Below are positions 26,039 through 34,413 of a stretch of DNA of 64,000 bases, piece after piece. The notes beneath the pieces are model-generated. The model was given only the letters and a program-made list of their open reading frames with translations. It ran no database searches and was not told the origin of the DNA. Origin of the DNA: Cupriavidus basilensis OR16. Lineage in GTDB: Bacteria; Pseudomonadota; Gammaproteobacteria; Burkholderiales; Burkholderiaceae. Every line of letters starts with the position of its first letter. Positions within the stretch are counted from its first letter, which is position 1. The translations under genes and the position numbers were made by a program. The DNA lies in assembly GCF_000243095.1 (NCBI RefSeq), contig NZ_AHJE01000044.1, positions 1 to 64,000 on the forward strand, read 5' to 3'.

Positions 26039-26803
26039 TTATCGTCGCATAGTTGCGATTGCCGCTAGTGCGTCCCGCATGCTGGCCTGCGTCAGTTGCC
26101 GGATCGTTGATTGCTGCACCTGCAGCGTGATGTTGGTGAGGTTGAGCACTTGCTGCGCGTCGCCCGTGATGCGCGCCGCCTGCATCAGGCTGCCGCCTTG
26201 CGCATTCTGCGTGGCGCTGCCCGCGGCCGACTGGATGGCAAGCGACACGCCGCCGCCTGGCGCGACCGTGGCGCTGGCGGTGATGCCGTTGCCCTGTGCC
26301 ACTTGCGTTGCCGGGGTGCCAGTTGCCACGCTCGCCGCCGGTGCCGCGATGGGCGCGGTCTGGGTGGTGATGGTGCTGACGTTGCTGACGGCATTGCCGT
26401 CGCCGGCGATCTGCGTGATCTGGCCCACGCCCGCCACCTGCACCGCGGAGCTGGCAATGCCGCCATTGCCTTGCACATTGCCCGGGCCAAGACTCTGGAC
26501 GTGCGCCGACAGGCTCGCCGTGGCCTGCGCCACCGCGTTGCTGGCGGACAGGTTGGCGGCTGCCACGCGCGCGCTTGCCGTGGCGATCGCCGTGTCGTTC
26601 TGCCAGCGCGAGACCATCTCGACCACAAAGCCGCTGACCAGGCTCGCACCCAAGTACTTGCCACGCGCGCCGGCCATTTCCGCGTCGCTGACGACCTCCG
26701 CCATCTCCGGCGAGGCCATCACGTCGCGGGCATCGTCGGCCACGGTGGATGCCAGCGCAAACGCTGCGTGGCCAGCGCCATGCCGGCGGAGTAGCTCAGG
26801 CAA
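26039..26803 (-). CDS. fapE: FapE-like amyloid-associated protein, N-terminus out of frame
   Basis: Frame of 254 residues. The recognisable part starts at about AFALASTVADDARD, followed by VVSDAEMAGARGKYLGASLV and a Ser/Ala/Asn/Gln-rich body with repeated hydrophobic-polar strands, as in Fap proteins. In this frame the first 12 residues (from TTG 26803) do not form a signal peptide. The overlapping fapD frame encodes a hydrophobic stretch LRLLCLSYSAGMALAT just upstream, which with a one-base change near 26766 would join to AFALAS and give a complete signal peptide. A frameshift is therefore suspected. Position between fapD and fapF fits fapE. Confidence 0.6.
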   Translation of the reverse strand: MPELLRRHGAGHAAFALASTVADDARDVMASPEMAEVVSDAEMAGARGKYLGASLVSGFVVEMVSRWQNDTAIATASARVAAANLSASNAVAQATASLSAHVQSLGPGNVQGNGGIASSAVQVAGVGQITQIAGDGNAVSNVSTITTQTAPIAAPAASVATGTPATQVAQGNGITASATVAPGGGVSLAIQSAAGSATQNAQGGSLMQAARITGDAQQVLNLTNITLQVQQSTIRQLTQASMRDALAAIATMRR

Positions 26804-27447
26804 AGGAGGCGCAGCGCGGTGTCCATGTCAGAAGTAGTGAGGGCGGGCGCGGCGAAGTCGAGCAGCGGCGAGTTCGGATCGAACGGGCGGCCCACGATGG
26901 CGAACACCAGTCCATTCCAGTTGGCGGCGAAATCCTCCTCCTTGATGATGCGGTTGCCCAGTGCCGGATCGGCCACGAACACGCGTCCGTCGATGGCCTT
27001 GCGCACCACCACGAAATGCAGGTAGCCGTTGACGTCAAGCAAGGTGATGACCGGGATCTTGAGTTGCCGCAGGGCGCTGTAATCCACGCGGAACCCCCGT
27101 CCGCGCAAGCCCAGCGTCTCGACGTAGTTACGCATGTCGAGCATGGAGAAGCCATTCTTGACCACGGTGTCGGCGTCGGAGATGCGCAGCATGTCCTCGA
27201 CTATCCTGGGCTCCGCCAGGTCATAGCCATAGCCGTAGCGCAACAGCGTGCCCACCGCGGCGGCGCCGCAACTGAAGTCGAGCTGCTGGCGCATCATGTT
27301 CTGGTAGCGCATCTCGAGCATGCTCTTGACGGGCTTCCTGAGCATCGGCTGTCCGTCGATGTCGATAGTCATCGTGCTTTGACCGAAAGCACTGCATGCC
27401 GCTGCCAGCAGCACGAATGCCCCGATCACGCGGAATAGCGCGCGCAT
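26719..27447 (-). CDS. fapD: FapD-like C39 family peptidase
   Basis: Cysteine peptidase of 242 residues with signal peptide (MRALFRVIGAFVLLAAACSA), likely periplasmic. The C39 catalytic Cys is in QLDFSCGAAAVGTLL, His in GYLHFVVVRKA and Asp in VADPALGNRI. FapD of Pseudomonas is the protease of the functional amyloid system. The last about 30 residues overlap the fapE frame by 85 bp and look foreign (RLRWHPPWPTMPAT), so the end is probably frameshifted (see fapE). It lies between the amyloid subunit gene and fapE, as in the canonical order. Confidence 0.78.
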   Translation of the reverse strand: MRALFRVIGAFVLLAAACSAFGQSTMTIDIDGQPMLRKPVKSMLEMRYQNMMRQQLDFSCGAAAVGTLLRYGYGYDLAEPRIVEDMLRISDADTVVKNGFSMLDMRNYVETLGLRGRGFRVDYSALRQLKIPVITLLDVNGYLHFVVVRKAIDGRVFVADPALGNRIIKEEDFAANWNGLVFAIVGRPFDPNSPLLDFAAPALTTSDMDTALRLLCLSYSAGMALATQRLRWHPPWPTMPAT

Positions 27448-27529
27448 GACACTTCTCCCCTTGGGCGGGTTGAGCCGGGCCCCCCGGGGTCCTGGCTCTC
27501 CTGCCGCGTTTGTGCTCTTGCCGCCGTGC

Positions 27530-28321
27530 TTAGTGGGTCGCCGTGGAAATGGCGAGCCCGTTGCTCTGTGCGTTGCCGGCCCCGGCGGCGATGTTCACGC
27601 CGATGTTGCCCACCGCGTTGGCCAGGGCGCCGCCGTTGAGCGTAGCCGCGTTGTTCGGCCTGCAGCCGCACATCGACAGGTCATTGCCGTAGGTGGTCTG
27701 GTCATTGGAAGCGGTTGCCTTGGCCAGCGCGCCGACGGGCTGCCGGCTGCCGCTGCCCATATTGACCGATGCCGCCAGCGCGTTGCTCTGCAGGTTGCCG
27801 GCGCCTGCCGCGATGTTCACGCCGACGTTGCCCTTGGCACCGGCGAGCATGTTGTCGCCCATGCTGGCGCTGTTTGCGGCACCGACCATGTGCATGCTGT
27901 TATCCCCGGTCTTCTGGCTGGAGAACACCTGCGCCGAGGCGAAGACATCCGACGCATCGATGCTGGCCAGCGCGGCCTGGTTGGATTGCCCGTTGCCTGC
28001 GCCCGCGGAGATGTTCACGCCGATATTGCCTTGCGCATTGAACAGCGCGTTGCCGCCGCCGAATGCGCTGTTGGTGGACGGGCCGATGCGCACGTGATTG
28101 TCACGCGCGCTTTGCTGGCTGTTGACCACCGCGCCTGACTCGGACCTGAAGTGGATATCGCCCCAGGCAAAACCGAAGCCACGGACATAGATGTCGTTGC
28201 TGATGGCTGTCTGGCTATAGATATCGGCGTCGTCCGGCCGGTCGAAGTAACTGAAGCCGCCTGCGAAGGCGCTGGTTGAAAGCACAACTCCTGCTGCGAT
28301 GGCGAGGATTTTCGTTCTCAT
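27530..28321 (-). CDS. fapC: FapC-like functional amyloid subunit
   Basis: Secreted fibre-forming protein of 263 residues with a signal peptide (MRTKILAIAAGVVLSTSAFA). Three imperfect repeats share the core GNIGVNISAGAGNGQSNQAA, GNVGVNIAAGAGNLQSNALA and GNIGVNIAAGAGNAQSNGLA (about residues 98, 165 and 240), separated by Ser/Asn/Ala-rich linkers. This repeat/linker layout is typical of Fap amyloid monomers. A Cys-Gly-Cys (SMCGCRPN) is near the C-terminus. It is third in the operon, immediately before the peptidase gene. Confidence 0.78.
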   Translation of the reverse strand: MRTKILAIAAGVVLSTSAFAGGFSYFDRPDDADIYSQTAISNDIYVRGFGFAWGDIHFRSESGAVVNSQQSARDNHVRIGPSTNSAFGGGNALFNAQGNIGVNISAGAGNGQSNQAALASIDASDVFASAQVFSSQKTGDNSMHMVGAANSASMGDNMLAGAKGNVGVNIAAGAGNLQSNALAASVNMGSGSRQPVGALAKATASNDQTTYGNDLSMCGCRPNNAATLNGGALANAVGNIGVNIAAGAGNAQSNGLAISTATH

Positions 28322-28339
28322 GATTTTCTCCTTCCCTGC

Positions 28340-28951
28340 TTAGAAAAAAGTGCCCGCCGGGGGACGGAGCACAAAAACGTTGGACGAGACATTCCCCGAT
28401 CCTGCCGTCTGGTTCAGCTGCACCAGGCCCGTTGCGTTGCGGTAGCCATCTGGCAGGATGACTGCCTCGCGCGGACCCGTTGCGCGGCCCGCTGAACCCG
28501 GGCGACTTCCTCCGGCCGATTCCGCGGCTAGCAAGCCGTCGGAGATGGCCTCCATCTTTACGCTGGCGGCCGGCGCCAGCACTGCCGCATTGAGCTGCAC
28601 GTTGCCGTTGCCGCTGGCCACGTTTGCCGAGAGCAGCCCGCTGCCGTTGGCGAAGGCACCGCCACCGATCTGGCTGACGGCGCCGGTCGCAGGCATGGTC
28701 GCGCCGGCACGCTGCTGCGATTGCACGTCCGCGCCGCCACCCGCGATGGCGGCCTGGTTGCTTTGCGCATTGCCGCTGCCTGCGGCCAGGTTCACGGCGG
28801 CGCGCCCGGCAACGCCGGCGAGCGCGCCCGCATCGATGCGTGTGCTGTCGGTGGCGGGGCCCTGGACCTGCGCGTGGAGCGGCAGGCAGGCAAGCATCAG
28901 GCCGGCAAGCAAGGCCGCATGGTTGCCATGCGCGGTGTGGACGCGGGTCAT
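28340..28951 (-). CDS. fapB: FapB-like minor amyloid subunit
   Basis: 203 residues, secreted (hydrophobic stretch ALLAGLMLACLPLHA). It contains the same kind of repeats as the main subunit: GRAAVNLAAGSGNAQSNQAA and GLLSANVASGNGNVQLNAAV, and a third weaker one near the end, LVQLNQTAGSGNVSSNVFVL. Fewer and shorter repeats than the downstream protein suit the minor or nucleator subunit. Its ATG overlaps the stop of the upstream gene (ATGA). The B/C distinction rests on order. Confidence 0.65.
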   Translation of the reverse strand: MTRVHTAHGNHAALLAGLMLACLPLHAQVQGPATDSTRIDAGALAGVAGRAAVNLAAGSGNAQSNQAAIAGGGADVQSQQRAGATMPATGAVSQIGGGAFANGSGLLSANVASGNGNVQLNAAVLAPAASVKMEAISDGLLAAESAGGSRPGSAGRATGPREAVILPDGYRNATGLVQLNQTAGSGNVSSNVFVLRPPAGTFF

Positions 28952-29496
28952 GGCCGGCCTCCCACCGCAAGCGGCGCCAATCCGTGCAGCAGGGCGCCAG
29001 TCATGTTGCCGGTAGCCTGCGCGACCTGGCCGGCGATGCCGCCCGAAACGCCTCCAGCGCCGCTGCCATTGGCCAGGCCCTCGATCTGGCTGGGCACCAG
29101 GGCCAGCCGCCCGGTGGCCGACTGGCTGGCACCGGACACGGTGGTGCCGGCCGCGTTGCGGCCTACCGCGGCAGCGAGATCGCTGTCGGTCAGGTCGCTG
29201 GCCACGGCGGCGGTGGATTGCTGGAAACGTGCGGACGGAAACGGCTCGACGGCGGCGGCTATCGGCATGTCCCCCTGCGGTATGCCGCGATAGGCAATAC
29301 GCGGCTCGACGCTGCGCAGAACGACGATATCGCCTGGTTCTGCAATCGCGGAGAAGGAAGCAAGGGCGGCGACAAAAGCTGCAAGACCGATGGCGCAGGC
29401 CGCGCCAGCCGATACGAACGCCTCCGTGCTGTCATTCGCGCTGGCGGCTGACGCATGGCTGAACTCACTCCCGCGTTGTACGACTCGTCGCGTCAT
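28948..29496 (-). CDS. fapA: FapA-like first protein of the amyloid operon
   Basis: 183 residues, start MTRRVVQRGSEFSH with AGGGAG upstream. A hydrophobic segment (ACAIGLAAFVAALASFSAIA, about 32-51) is probably a signal sequence or anchor. The remainder is Ala/Ser/Gly-rich, with TGRLALVPSQIEGLANGSGA and VAQATGNMTGALLHGLAPLA. Sequence similarity to Pseudomonas FapA cannot be judged by eye; the name follows gene order only. It is preceded by the sigma-54 promoter (29524-29539). Confidence 0.5.
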   Translation of the reverse strand: MTRRVVQRGSEFSHASAASANDSTEAFVSAGAACAIGLAAFVAALASFSAIAEPGDIVVLRSVEPRIAYRGIPQGDMPIAAAVEPFPSARFQQSTAAVASDLTDSDLAAAVGRNAAGTTVSGASQSATGRLALVPSQIEGLANGSGAGGVSGGIAGQVAQATGNMTGALLHGLAPLAVGGRP

Positions 29497-29523
29497 TTTT
29501 TTATGTCTCCCTGTAGCGAACAG

Positions 29524-29539
29524 AGCGACAAGCGTGCCA
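29524..29539 (-). promoter_or_regulatory. Sigma-54 promoter of the fap-type operon
   Basis: Minus strand TGGCACGCTTGTCGCT. It matches the consensus TGGCACG-N4-TTGCW at all but one position, with GG and GC exactly 12 bp apart. Transcription would start near 29513, 17 bp before the first ATG, with AGGGAG between. The sigma-54 activator gene faces this operon. Confidence 0.8.
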
Positions 29540-29976
29540 ATACCCTGCAATCGAGCGCTGGCAACGGTTTGCGGGTGGTGCGCAAGAGCGCGCGGAAGTT
29601 CCCGCATAGAGGACGAACATTTTGGTTGCAGCGCTGTAACGCGGCATTGCCGACGATGCCGGTGCAAAGCGATTGCCGATTGGGCGCACGACCATGCTGA
29701 GTCAGGCACGACGACGGGCCATGCGCGCCCGCAGGGGCAGGCCGGCGCTGGTTGCATCGCTGAAACAGGGCAGCGGCCGGCGAGCGTGCCTGCCCGCCTG
29801 TGGTGCTGGCGGCAAGGCGGGCGGCCCCGGTCGTTTTCGCCTCGCCTGCGCCGCTTTACGCACGGTTGGGGGCGCGCGGCCCTGTACGCAGAAACGGGTA
29901 CGCTCCGGGCTTGCAGGAGCGTGATGCGCGGGCCGGCGGCATTGGCCTGGGCGCGCCGTTGCGAAGCTGTCGATGC
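29540..29976. other. Intergenic region between amyloid operon and lipoprotein
   Basis: About 440 bp without a convincing gene. It should hold the upstream activator sites of the sigma-54 promoter; no clear inverted repeat was found. An iteron lies at 29887. Confidence 0.5.
29887..29902 (-). repeat. Dispersed iteron
   Basis: CGCAGAAACGGGTACG, an exact inverted copy of the oriV core, in an intergenic region 9.7 kb from the array. Confidence 0.9.
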
Positions 29977-30162
29977 TCAGGCCGACAGTACGAACAAGGC
30001 TGGTGGCGCGAGGGGCGCCGGCGCGGTGCCGGCCATGTGCCTGGCCAGTGCACCGGAGATCGGCTTGGGTCCCGGCTGGCTGCGCTCGCAGCCAGCAGCG
30101 GCGAGCAGGCCAAGCGCCAGGAAGATGGCGGTGCCAAGGCGGCGGAGGGTTTTCCGGTTCAT
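29977..30162 (-). CDS. Small lipoprotein
   Basis: 61 residues, MNRKTLRRLGTAIFLALGLL followed by AAAGCERSQ. LLAAAGC is a lipobox, so the mature protein is about 37 residues and lipid-anchored. GGAGGCACC precedes the ATG. The rest (KPISGALARHMAG, then Ala/Pro-rich) has no known motif. Not recognised further. Confidence 0.65.
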   Translation of the reverse strand: MNRKTLRRLGTAIFLALGLLAAAGCERSQPGPKPISGALARHMAGTAPAPLAPPALFVLSA

Positions 30163-30433
30163 GGTGCCTCCTTCTGGTTGTCGAAAAGGTTGCGTGCGGG
30201 AGGACGGCACCCGGACGGTCGGTGTTTGCAGTCAACCGCTCCGGTGGCGCCGTTCACCCCCGGCGAGAGGGCGCGTAGCCCGTCTTTTTTCAGTCTAGCC
30301 GCTCGCCGCCCGGACCGGGCCGGAACCGGGGCGCGAGCCGTGCCCCGGCGGCTTGGGCAAAGCGCGGGATGGGCTGTATCATGAACCTTGGAACGGATAA
30401 CAAAACGGGAGAAGGCCTCGTTGGAGTCCCATC

Positions 30434-30601
30434 ATGCTGCGCTACGCCGTGGTTTTTTTCGTCATCGCCCTGATCGCGGCGGTGTTTGGCTTCGGCGGCA
30501 TCTCCGCCGCGGCGGCCGAGTTCGCCAAGATCCTCTTCATCATCTTCCTCGTGCTGTGCGCGGTGTCGCTGATATGGGGCCTGAGCAAAGACCGGAGCTA
30601 G
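30434..30601 (+). CDS. DUF1328 small membrane protein
   Basis: 55 residues with two hydrophobic helices: start MLRYAVVFFVIALIAAVFGF, and KILFIIFLVLCAVSLIWGL near the end, joined by GGISAAAAEFA. Length and sequence match the DUF1328 family of inner-membrane proteins, whose role is unknown and which is often stress-linked. Upstream CGGGAGAAGG at about 30407 is rather far from the ATG. The next gene follows 49 bp later. Confidence 0.85.
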   Translation: MLRYAVVFFVIALIAAVFGFGGISAAAAEFAKILFIIFLVLCAVSLIWGLSKDRS

Positions 30602-30650
30602 GGCAGTCTGCCGGACCCTTTAGCCGCCCGGCCAATAACGGGATCCACGC

Positions 30651-31646
30651 TTGAATCCAGCAGATTCTCCCGAGCAGTCCGTGGACCGCACGCCTCCCAA
30701 GCGACGCGCTCGCGGCATCGGCCACTGGCTGCCCGATCGTCACACCGCCGCGCGCACGGTCAGGGTATTGCTGGCCGCAGTCAGCGCGTGGCTGGCGCAC
30801 CGGGCCGCCAGCAAGGGCGCGGCGCTGTCCTTCTACATGCTCTTCTCGCTGGCGCCGGTCCTGGTGCTGGTGATTTCCATTGCCGGTATTTTCTTTGGCG
30901 CGGAAGCGGCACGGGGCGAGATCTTCGCCCAGATCGACGATCTTGTCGGCTCCCAGGGCGCGGCCGCCATTCAGGAAATCCTTGCCGCCACGCACCGTTC
31001 GGGCGGCGGCGGGCTGGCCGCCGCCATCGCCACCGGCATCCTGTTTGTCGGCGCCACCAGCGCCTTCGCGGAGCTCAAAGGCAGCCTCGACGAGATCTGG
31101 GAGACCCCAGCGCCGCAGGGCGCCGGCTGGCAGCAATTGCTGCGCGCCCGCTTGCTGTCGTTCAGCCTGGTGCTGGTGCTGGCCTTCATGCTGCTGGTGT
31201 CGCTGATCGTCAATGCCGCGCTGGCGGTGGTCGACCGGTTTTGGGGGCAGATGTGGACACAATCGTGGTTTGCGCCGGTGGCCGACGCGATCTCCACGGC
31301 ATTTTCATTTGGCGTGGTGACCCTGCTGTTCGCCGTGATCTTCAAGATGCTGCCGAATGCCCGCATTGCCTGGCGCGACGTGGTCATGGGCGCCGTCATC
31401 ACCGCCTTGCTGTTCTCGGTGGGCAAGCGGCTGATCGGCCTTTACCTGGGCAATAGCGCCGTGGCTTCGTCCTATGGGGCCGCGGGTTCGGTGGTCGCGC
31501 TGATGTTGTGGGTGTATTATTCGGCACAAATTTTCTTCTTCGGCGCCGAGCTCACCCGCCAATACGCGCTGCAATTCGGCAGCTTGCGGGGGCAAAGCGC
31601 CTGTCCGCCGCCCGATCCGCGCGCGGCCGGTCCCGCGAACCGGTAA
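30651..31646 (+). CDS. YihY/BrkB family inner-membrane protein
   Basis: 331 residues with six hydrophobic segments. Family stretches are ASKGAALSFYMLFSLAPVL, FGATSAFAELKGSLDEIWE-like (seen as GATSAFAELKGSLDEIWETP), LPNARIAWRDVVMGAVITAL and SSYGAAGSVVALMLWVYYSA. The start is TTG at 30651. Proteins of this family are often misnamed ribonuclease BN; their role is unclear. The gene may be co-transcribed with the DUF1328 gene. Confidence 0.9.
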   Translation: MNPADSPEQSVDRTPPKRRARGIGHWLPDRHTAARTVRVLLAAVSAWLAHRAASKGAALSFYMLFSLAPVLVLVISIAGIFFGAEAARGEIFAQIDDLVGSQGAAAIQEILAATHRSGGGGLAAAIATGILFVGATSAFAELKGSLDEIWETPAPQGAGWQQLLRARLLSFSLVLVLAFMLLVSLIVNAALAVVDRFWGQMWTQSWFAPVADAISTAFSFGVVTLLFAVIFKMLPNARIAWRDVVMGAVITALLFSVGKRLIGLYLGNSAVASSYGAAGSVVALMLWVYYSAQIFFFGAELTRQYALQFGSLRGQSACPPPDPRAAGPANR

Positions 31647-31781
31647 AATACGGCCCGATTCCCTTCGTGCATGCCCGCAGTGCCCGGCCCCCGACCGCAA
31701 GCTGATGGTCGCGCCGGCCCCTGGCGCCGGTCCGCTGCGCCCCGGGCCCTTATTCATCTTCTGTTTGCCGAATCCACTGCC

Positions 31782-33356
31782 GTGAGCTCGCTCGTATCCG
31801 AAATTGCGCGTCGTCGCACCTTTGCCATCATTTCGCACCCTGACGCGGGTAAGACGACCCTGACCGAAAAACTGTTGTGGTTCGGTGGCGCCATTCAGGT
31901 CGCGGGCGAAGTGCGCGCGCGCAAGGCCGACCGCCATGCCACCTCCGACTGGATGGAGCTGGAAAAGCAGCGCGGCATCTCGGTGACTTCCTCCGTGATG
32001 CAGTTCCCGTACCGCGAGAACATCATCAACCTGCTCGACACCCCGGGCCACGAGGACTTCTCCGAGGACACCTACCGCACGCTGACCGCAGTGGACTCCG
32101 CGGTGATGGTGATCGACTCGGTCAACGGCGTGGAAGCGCAGACCATCAAGCTGCTCAACGTCTGCCGCCTGCGCGACACGCCGATCATCACCTTCATCAA
32201 CAAGCTCGACCGCGAAGGCCGCTCGCCCATCGAGCTGCTCGATGAAATCGAGGACGTGTTGAAGATGCAGTGCGCGCCGATGACCTGGCCGATCGGCATG
32301 GGCAAGGCCTTCCGCGGCGTGTACCACCTGATCGACGACCGCGTGCAGCTGTTCGACCCGCACGGCGAGAAGGGCACCTCGGCCATGGTCCAGGGCCTGG
32401 ACAACCCGGAGCTGGACCGCGTGCTGGGCACGCAGGCCGAAGAGCTGCGCATTGAGATCGAACTCGTGCGCGGCGCCTCCCACGCGTTCGACAAGGACGC
32501 GTTCCTCAGCGGCAAGCAGACGCCGGTGTACTTCGGCTCCGCCGTCAACAACTTTGGCGTGCAATCGCTGCTCGACGCATTGTGCGAGCTGGCGCCGCCG
32601 CCGCAGGGCCGCAATGCCGAGTCGCGCGCGGTGGAGCCGCAGGAGCCCAGGTTTACCGGCTTCGTGTTCAAGATCCAGGCCAACATGGACCCGCGCCATC
32701 GCGACCGCATCGCGTTCGTGCGCGTCTGCTCGGGCCGCTTCGAGCGCGGCATGAAGGTGCAGCACGTGTCCACCGGCAAGACCATGGCCATCAATAACGC
32801 CATCACCTTCATGTCGCAGGACCGCAATACGACCGAAGAGGCGTACGCCGGCGACATCATCGGCGTGCCCAACCACGGCACCATCCGCCTGGGCGATGCG
32901 TTCAGCGAGGGCGAGGCGCTCAAGTTCACCGGCATCCCGTCGTTTGCGCCCGAGTTCTTCCGCCGCGCGCGGCTGAACAACCCGCTCAAGGTCAAGCAGT
33001 TGCAAAAGGGCCTGCAGCAGCTGGCGGAAGAGGGCGCGACGCAGATGTTCCGCCCGATCGCCTCCAACGACCTGGTGCTGGGCGCCGTCGGTATCCTGCA
33101 GTTCGATGTGGTGGCGCACCGCCTGGAGCACGAGTACGGTGTCGACGCGATCTTCGAGTCGCACGACTGCGCCACCGCGCGCTGGCTCAAGGGTGACCCC
33201 GCGGAGATCGACAAGCTGATCGAGAAGGCAGGCCACAATGTGGCGCTCGACGGCGCAGGCGATCACGTCTACCTGGCGCCCAGCATGGTCAACCTGCGCC
33301 TGACGCAGGAGCGCTTCCCCAAGCTGCAGTTCATGGAGACGCGCGAAATCGTCTGA
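31782..33356 (+). CDS. prfC: Peptide chain release factor 3
   Basis: GTPase of 524 residues that recycles RF1/RF2 from the ribosome after termination. G1 is SHPDAGKTT (residues 18-26), switch II/G3 DTPGHEDF, and G4 NKLD. RF3-specific stretches such as [20 protein letters not shown] and [20 protein letters not shown] follow. The start GTG at 31782 ([17 protein letters not shown]) fits the family; the open frame continues upstream to 31671. Full length. No operon partner is evident: the TauE gene is convergent. Confidence 0.95.
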   Translation: MSSLVSEIARRRTFAIISHPDAGKTTLTEKLLWFGGAIQVAGEVRARKADRHATSDWMELEKQRGISVTSSVMQFPYRENIINLLDTPGHEDFSEDTYRTLTAVDSAVMVIDSVNGVEAQTIKLLNVCRLRDTPIITFINKLDREGRSPIELLDEIEDVLKMQCAPMTWPIGMGKAFRGVYHLIDDRVQLFDPHGEKGTSAMVQGLDNPELDRVLGTQAEELRIEIELVRGASHAFDKDAFLSGKQTPVYFGSAVNNFGVQSLLDALCELAPPPQGRNAESRAVEPQEPRFTGFVFKIQANMDPRHRDRIAFVRVCSGRFERGMKVQHVSTGKTMAINNAITFMSQDRNTTEEAYAGDIIGVPNHGTIRLGDAFSEGEALKFTGIPSFAPEFFRRARLNNPLKVKQLQKGLQQLAEEGATQMFRPIASNDLVLGAVGILQFDVVAHRLEHEYGVDAIFESHDCATARWLKGDPAEIDKLIEKAGHNVALDGAGDHVYLAPSMVNLRLTQERFPKLQFMETREIV

Positions 33357-33410
33357 TTTTCGCGCCGCTGGCGCGATCCGGCGCAAGCGCCGCCCGCCCG
33401 GGCGACGCGT

Positions 33411-34193
33411 TTAATCCTGGCGCAGCAGGTAGTGCAGGACCAGCGCGCCGCCGGAGCACAGCACCACGGCATTGACCATGCGCAGGAACTGCTCGCGCGA
33501 CAAGCGCAGCGTGATCCTGCGCCCGGCCCACAGGCCCAGCGCCATCGCCGGCGCGAGCAGCAGCGCCAGCTTGATGATGGCCGCGCCCGCATACACTCCC
33601 GCCAAGGCAAACAGGACCAGCCGCGTCAGCGTACTCACGCCGATCAGCGTGGACTGCGTCATGCGCATGGCGTCCTTGCCCAGCCGGCCCGACAGGTAGA
33701 TCGCGTAGAGAAAGCCGCCGCTGCCGAACATGGCCGAGCACACGCCGCCGCCCAGGCCAAAGGGCAGCGCGGCGCGTGGCGTAAAACCGGTGGGCCGCCT
33801 GCCGGCGAGCGACCAGATCGCATACCCTATCGCGAACGCGCCAAGCAGCAGCGGCAGCAGGTCAGATTGCAGCTTGAGCAGCAGCGCGGCGCCTGCCAGG
33901 CTGCCGGCCAGCATGCAGGGCAGCAGCCGTACAAGCTCGGCGCGGTCGGCCGCGCGGCCATCGCGCAGCAGGGCAAAGGCGGCGGCCGTGCAGTCCATCA
34001 GCGCCAACAGCGGCACGATCTGGCTCACCGGCATCAGGTAGGCCAGCAGCGGCCCGGCCACCAGCGCGGTGCCGAAGCCCGCCATGCCGAAGATCACATA
34101 GGCGCCGGCAATCGCCATGCACATGGCGAGGTAGGCGGGCAAGGAAACACCGGGCAGCAGGGCGGTCAGGTCCACGGGCATTGGCATCAGCAT
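33411..34193 (-). CDS. TauE/SafE family membrane transporter
   Basis: About 260 residues with eight hydrophobic helices, related to the TauE/SafE (DUF81) family of sulfonate/organic-anion exporters. Conserved stretches are YVIFGMAGFGTALVAGPLLA in the first repeat half and GLGGGVCSAMFGSGGFLYAI in the second. The start is uncertain: ATG 34193 and 34187 are close together, without a strong ribosome-binding site. It is divergent from the LysR gene, which may control it. Confidence 0.85.
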   Translation of the reverse strand: MLMPMPVDLTALLPGVSLPAYLAMCMAIAGAYVIFGMAGFGTALVAGPLLAYLMPVSQIVPLLALMDCTAAAFALLRDGRAADRAELVRLLPCMLAGSLAGAALLLKLQSDLLPLLLGAFAIGYAIWSLAGRRPTGFTPRAALPFGLGGGVCSAMFGSGGFLYAIYLSGRLGKDAMRMTQSTLIGVSTLTRLVLFALAGVYAGAAIIKLALLLAPAMALGLWAGRRITLRLSREQFLRMVNAVVLCSGGALVLHYLLRQD

Positions 34194-34346
34194 CAGGGTT
34201 GCGTGCCTCACAGCATAGGGACGCGTGCGTGCGCGGACCAATATCAAAGCGCCCCGCGATCTATCGCAAGGCGGCATGGCAGCGCGCTGGGCGCTGCGCG
34301 CGCGCCATGGCACACTGCGCGCACGATCCAGGCCGCCGCGAGCCCG

Positions 34347-34413
34347 CCCCATCAATGAACCTGCCCCATCAATGAGCCTGCCCCATCAATGAGCCTGCCC
34401 CATCAATGAGCCC
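34347..34413 (+). repeat. Four 17-bp tandem repeats at the LysR start
   Basis: Unit CCCCATCAATGAGCCTG at 34347 (one change), 34364, 34381 and 34398. Each carries an ATG; since 17 is not a multiple of 3, the four ATGs (34355, 34372, 34389, 34406) are in shifting frames, and only the last opens the LysR gene. Confidence 0.9.

Noticed and set aside
31305..33386. 693-residue minus-strand frame
   Set aside because: His/Gln/Arg/Ala-rich shadow of prfC and YihY-type genes on the opposite strand; no domain.
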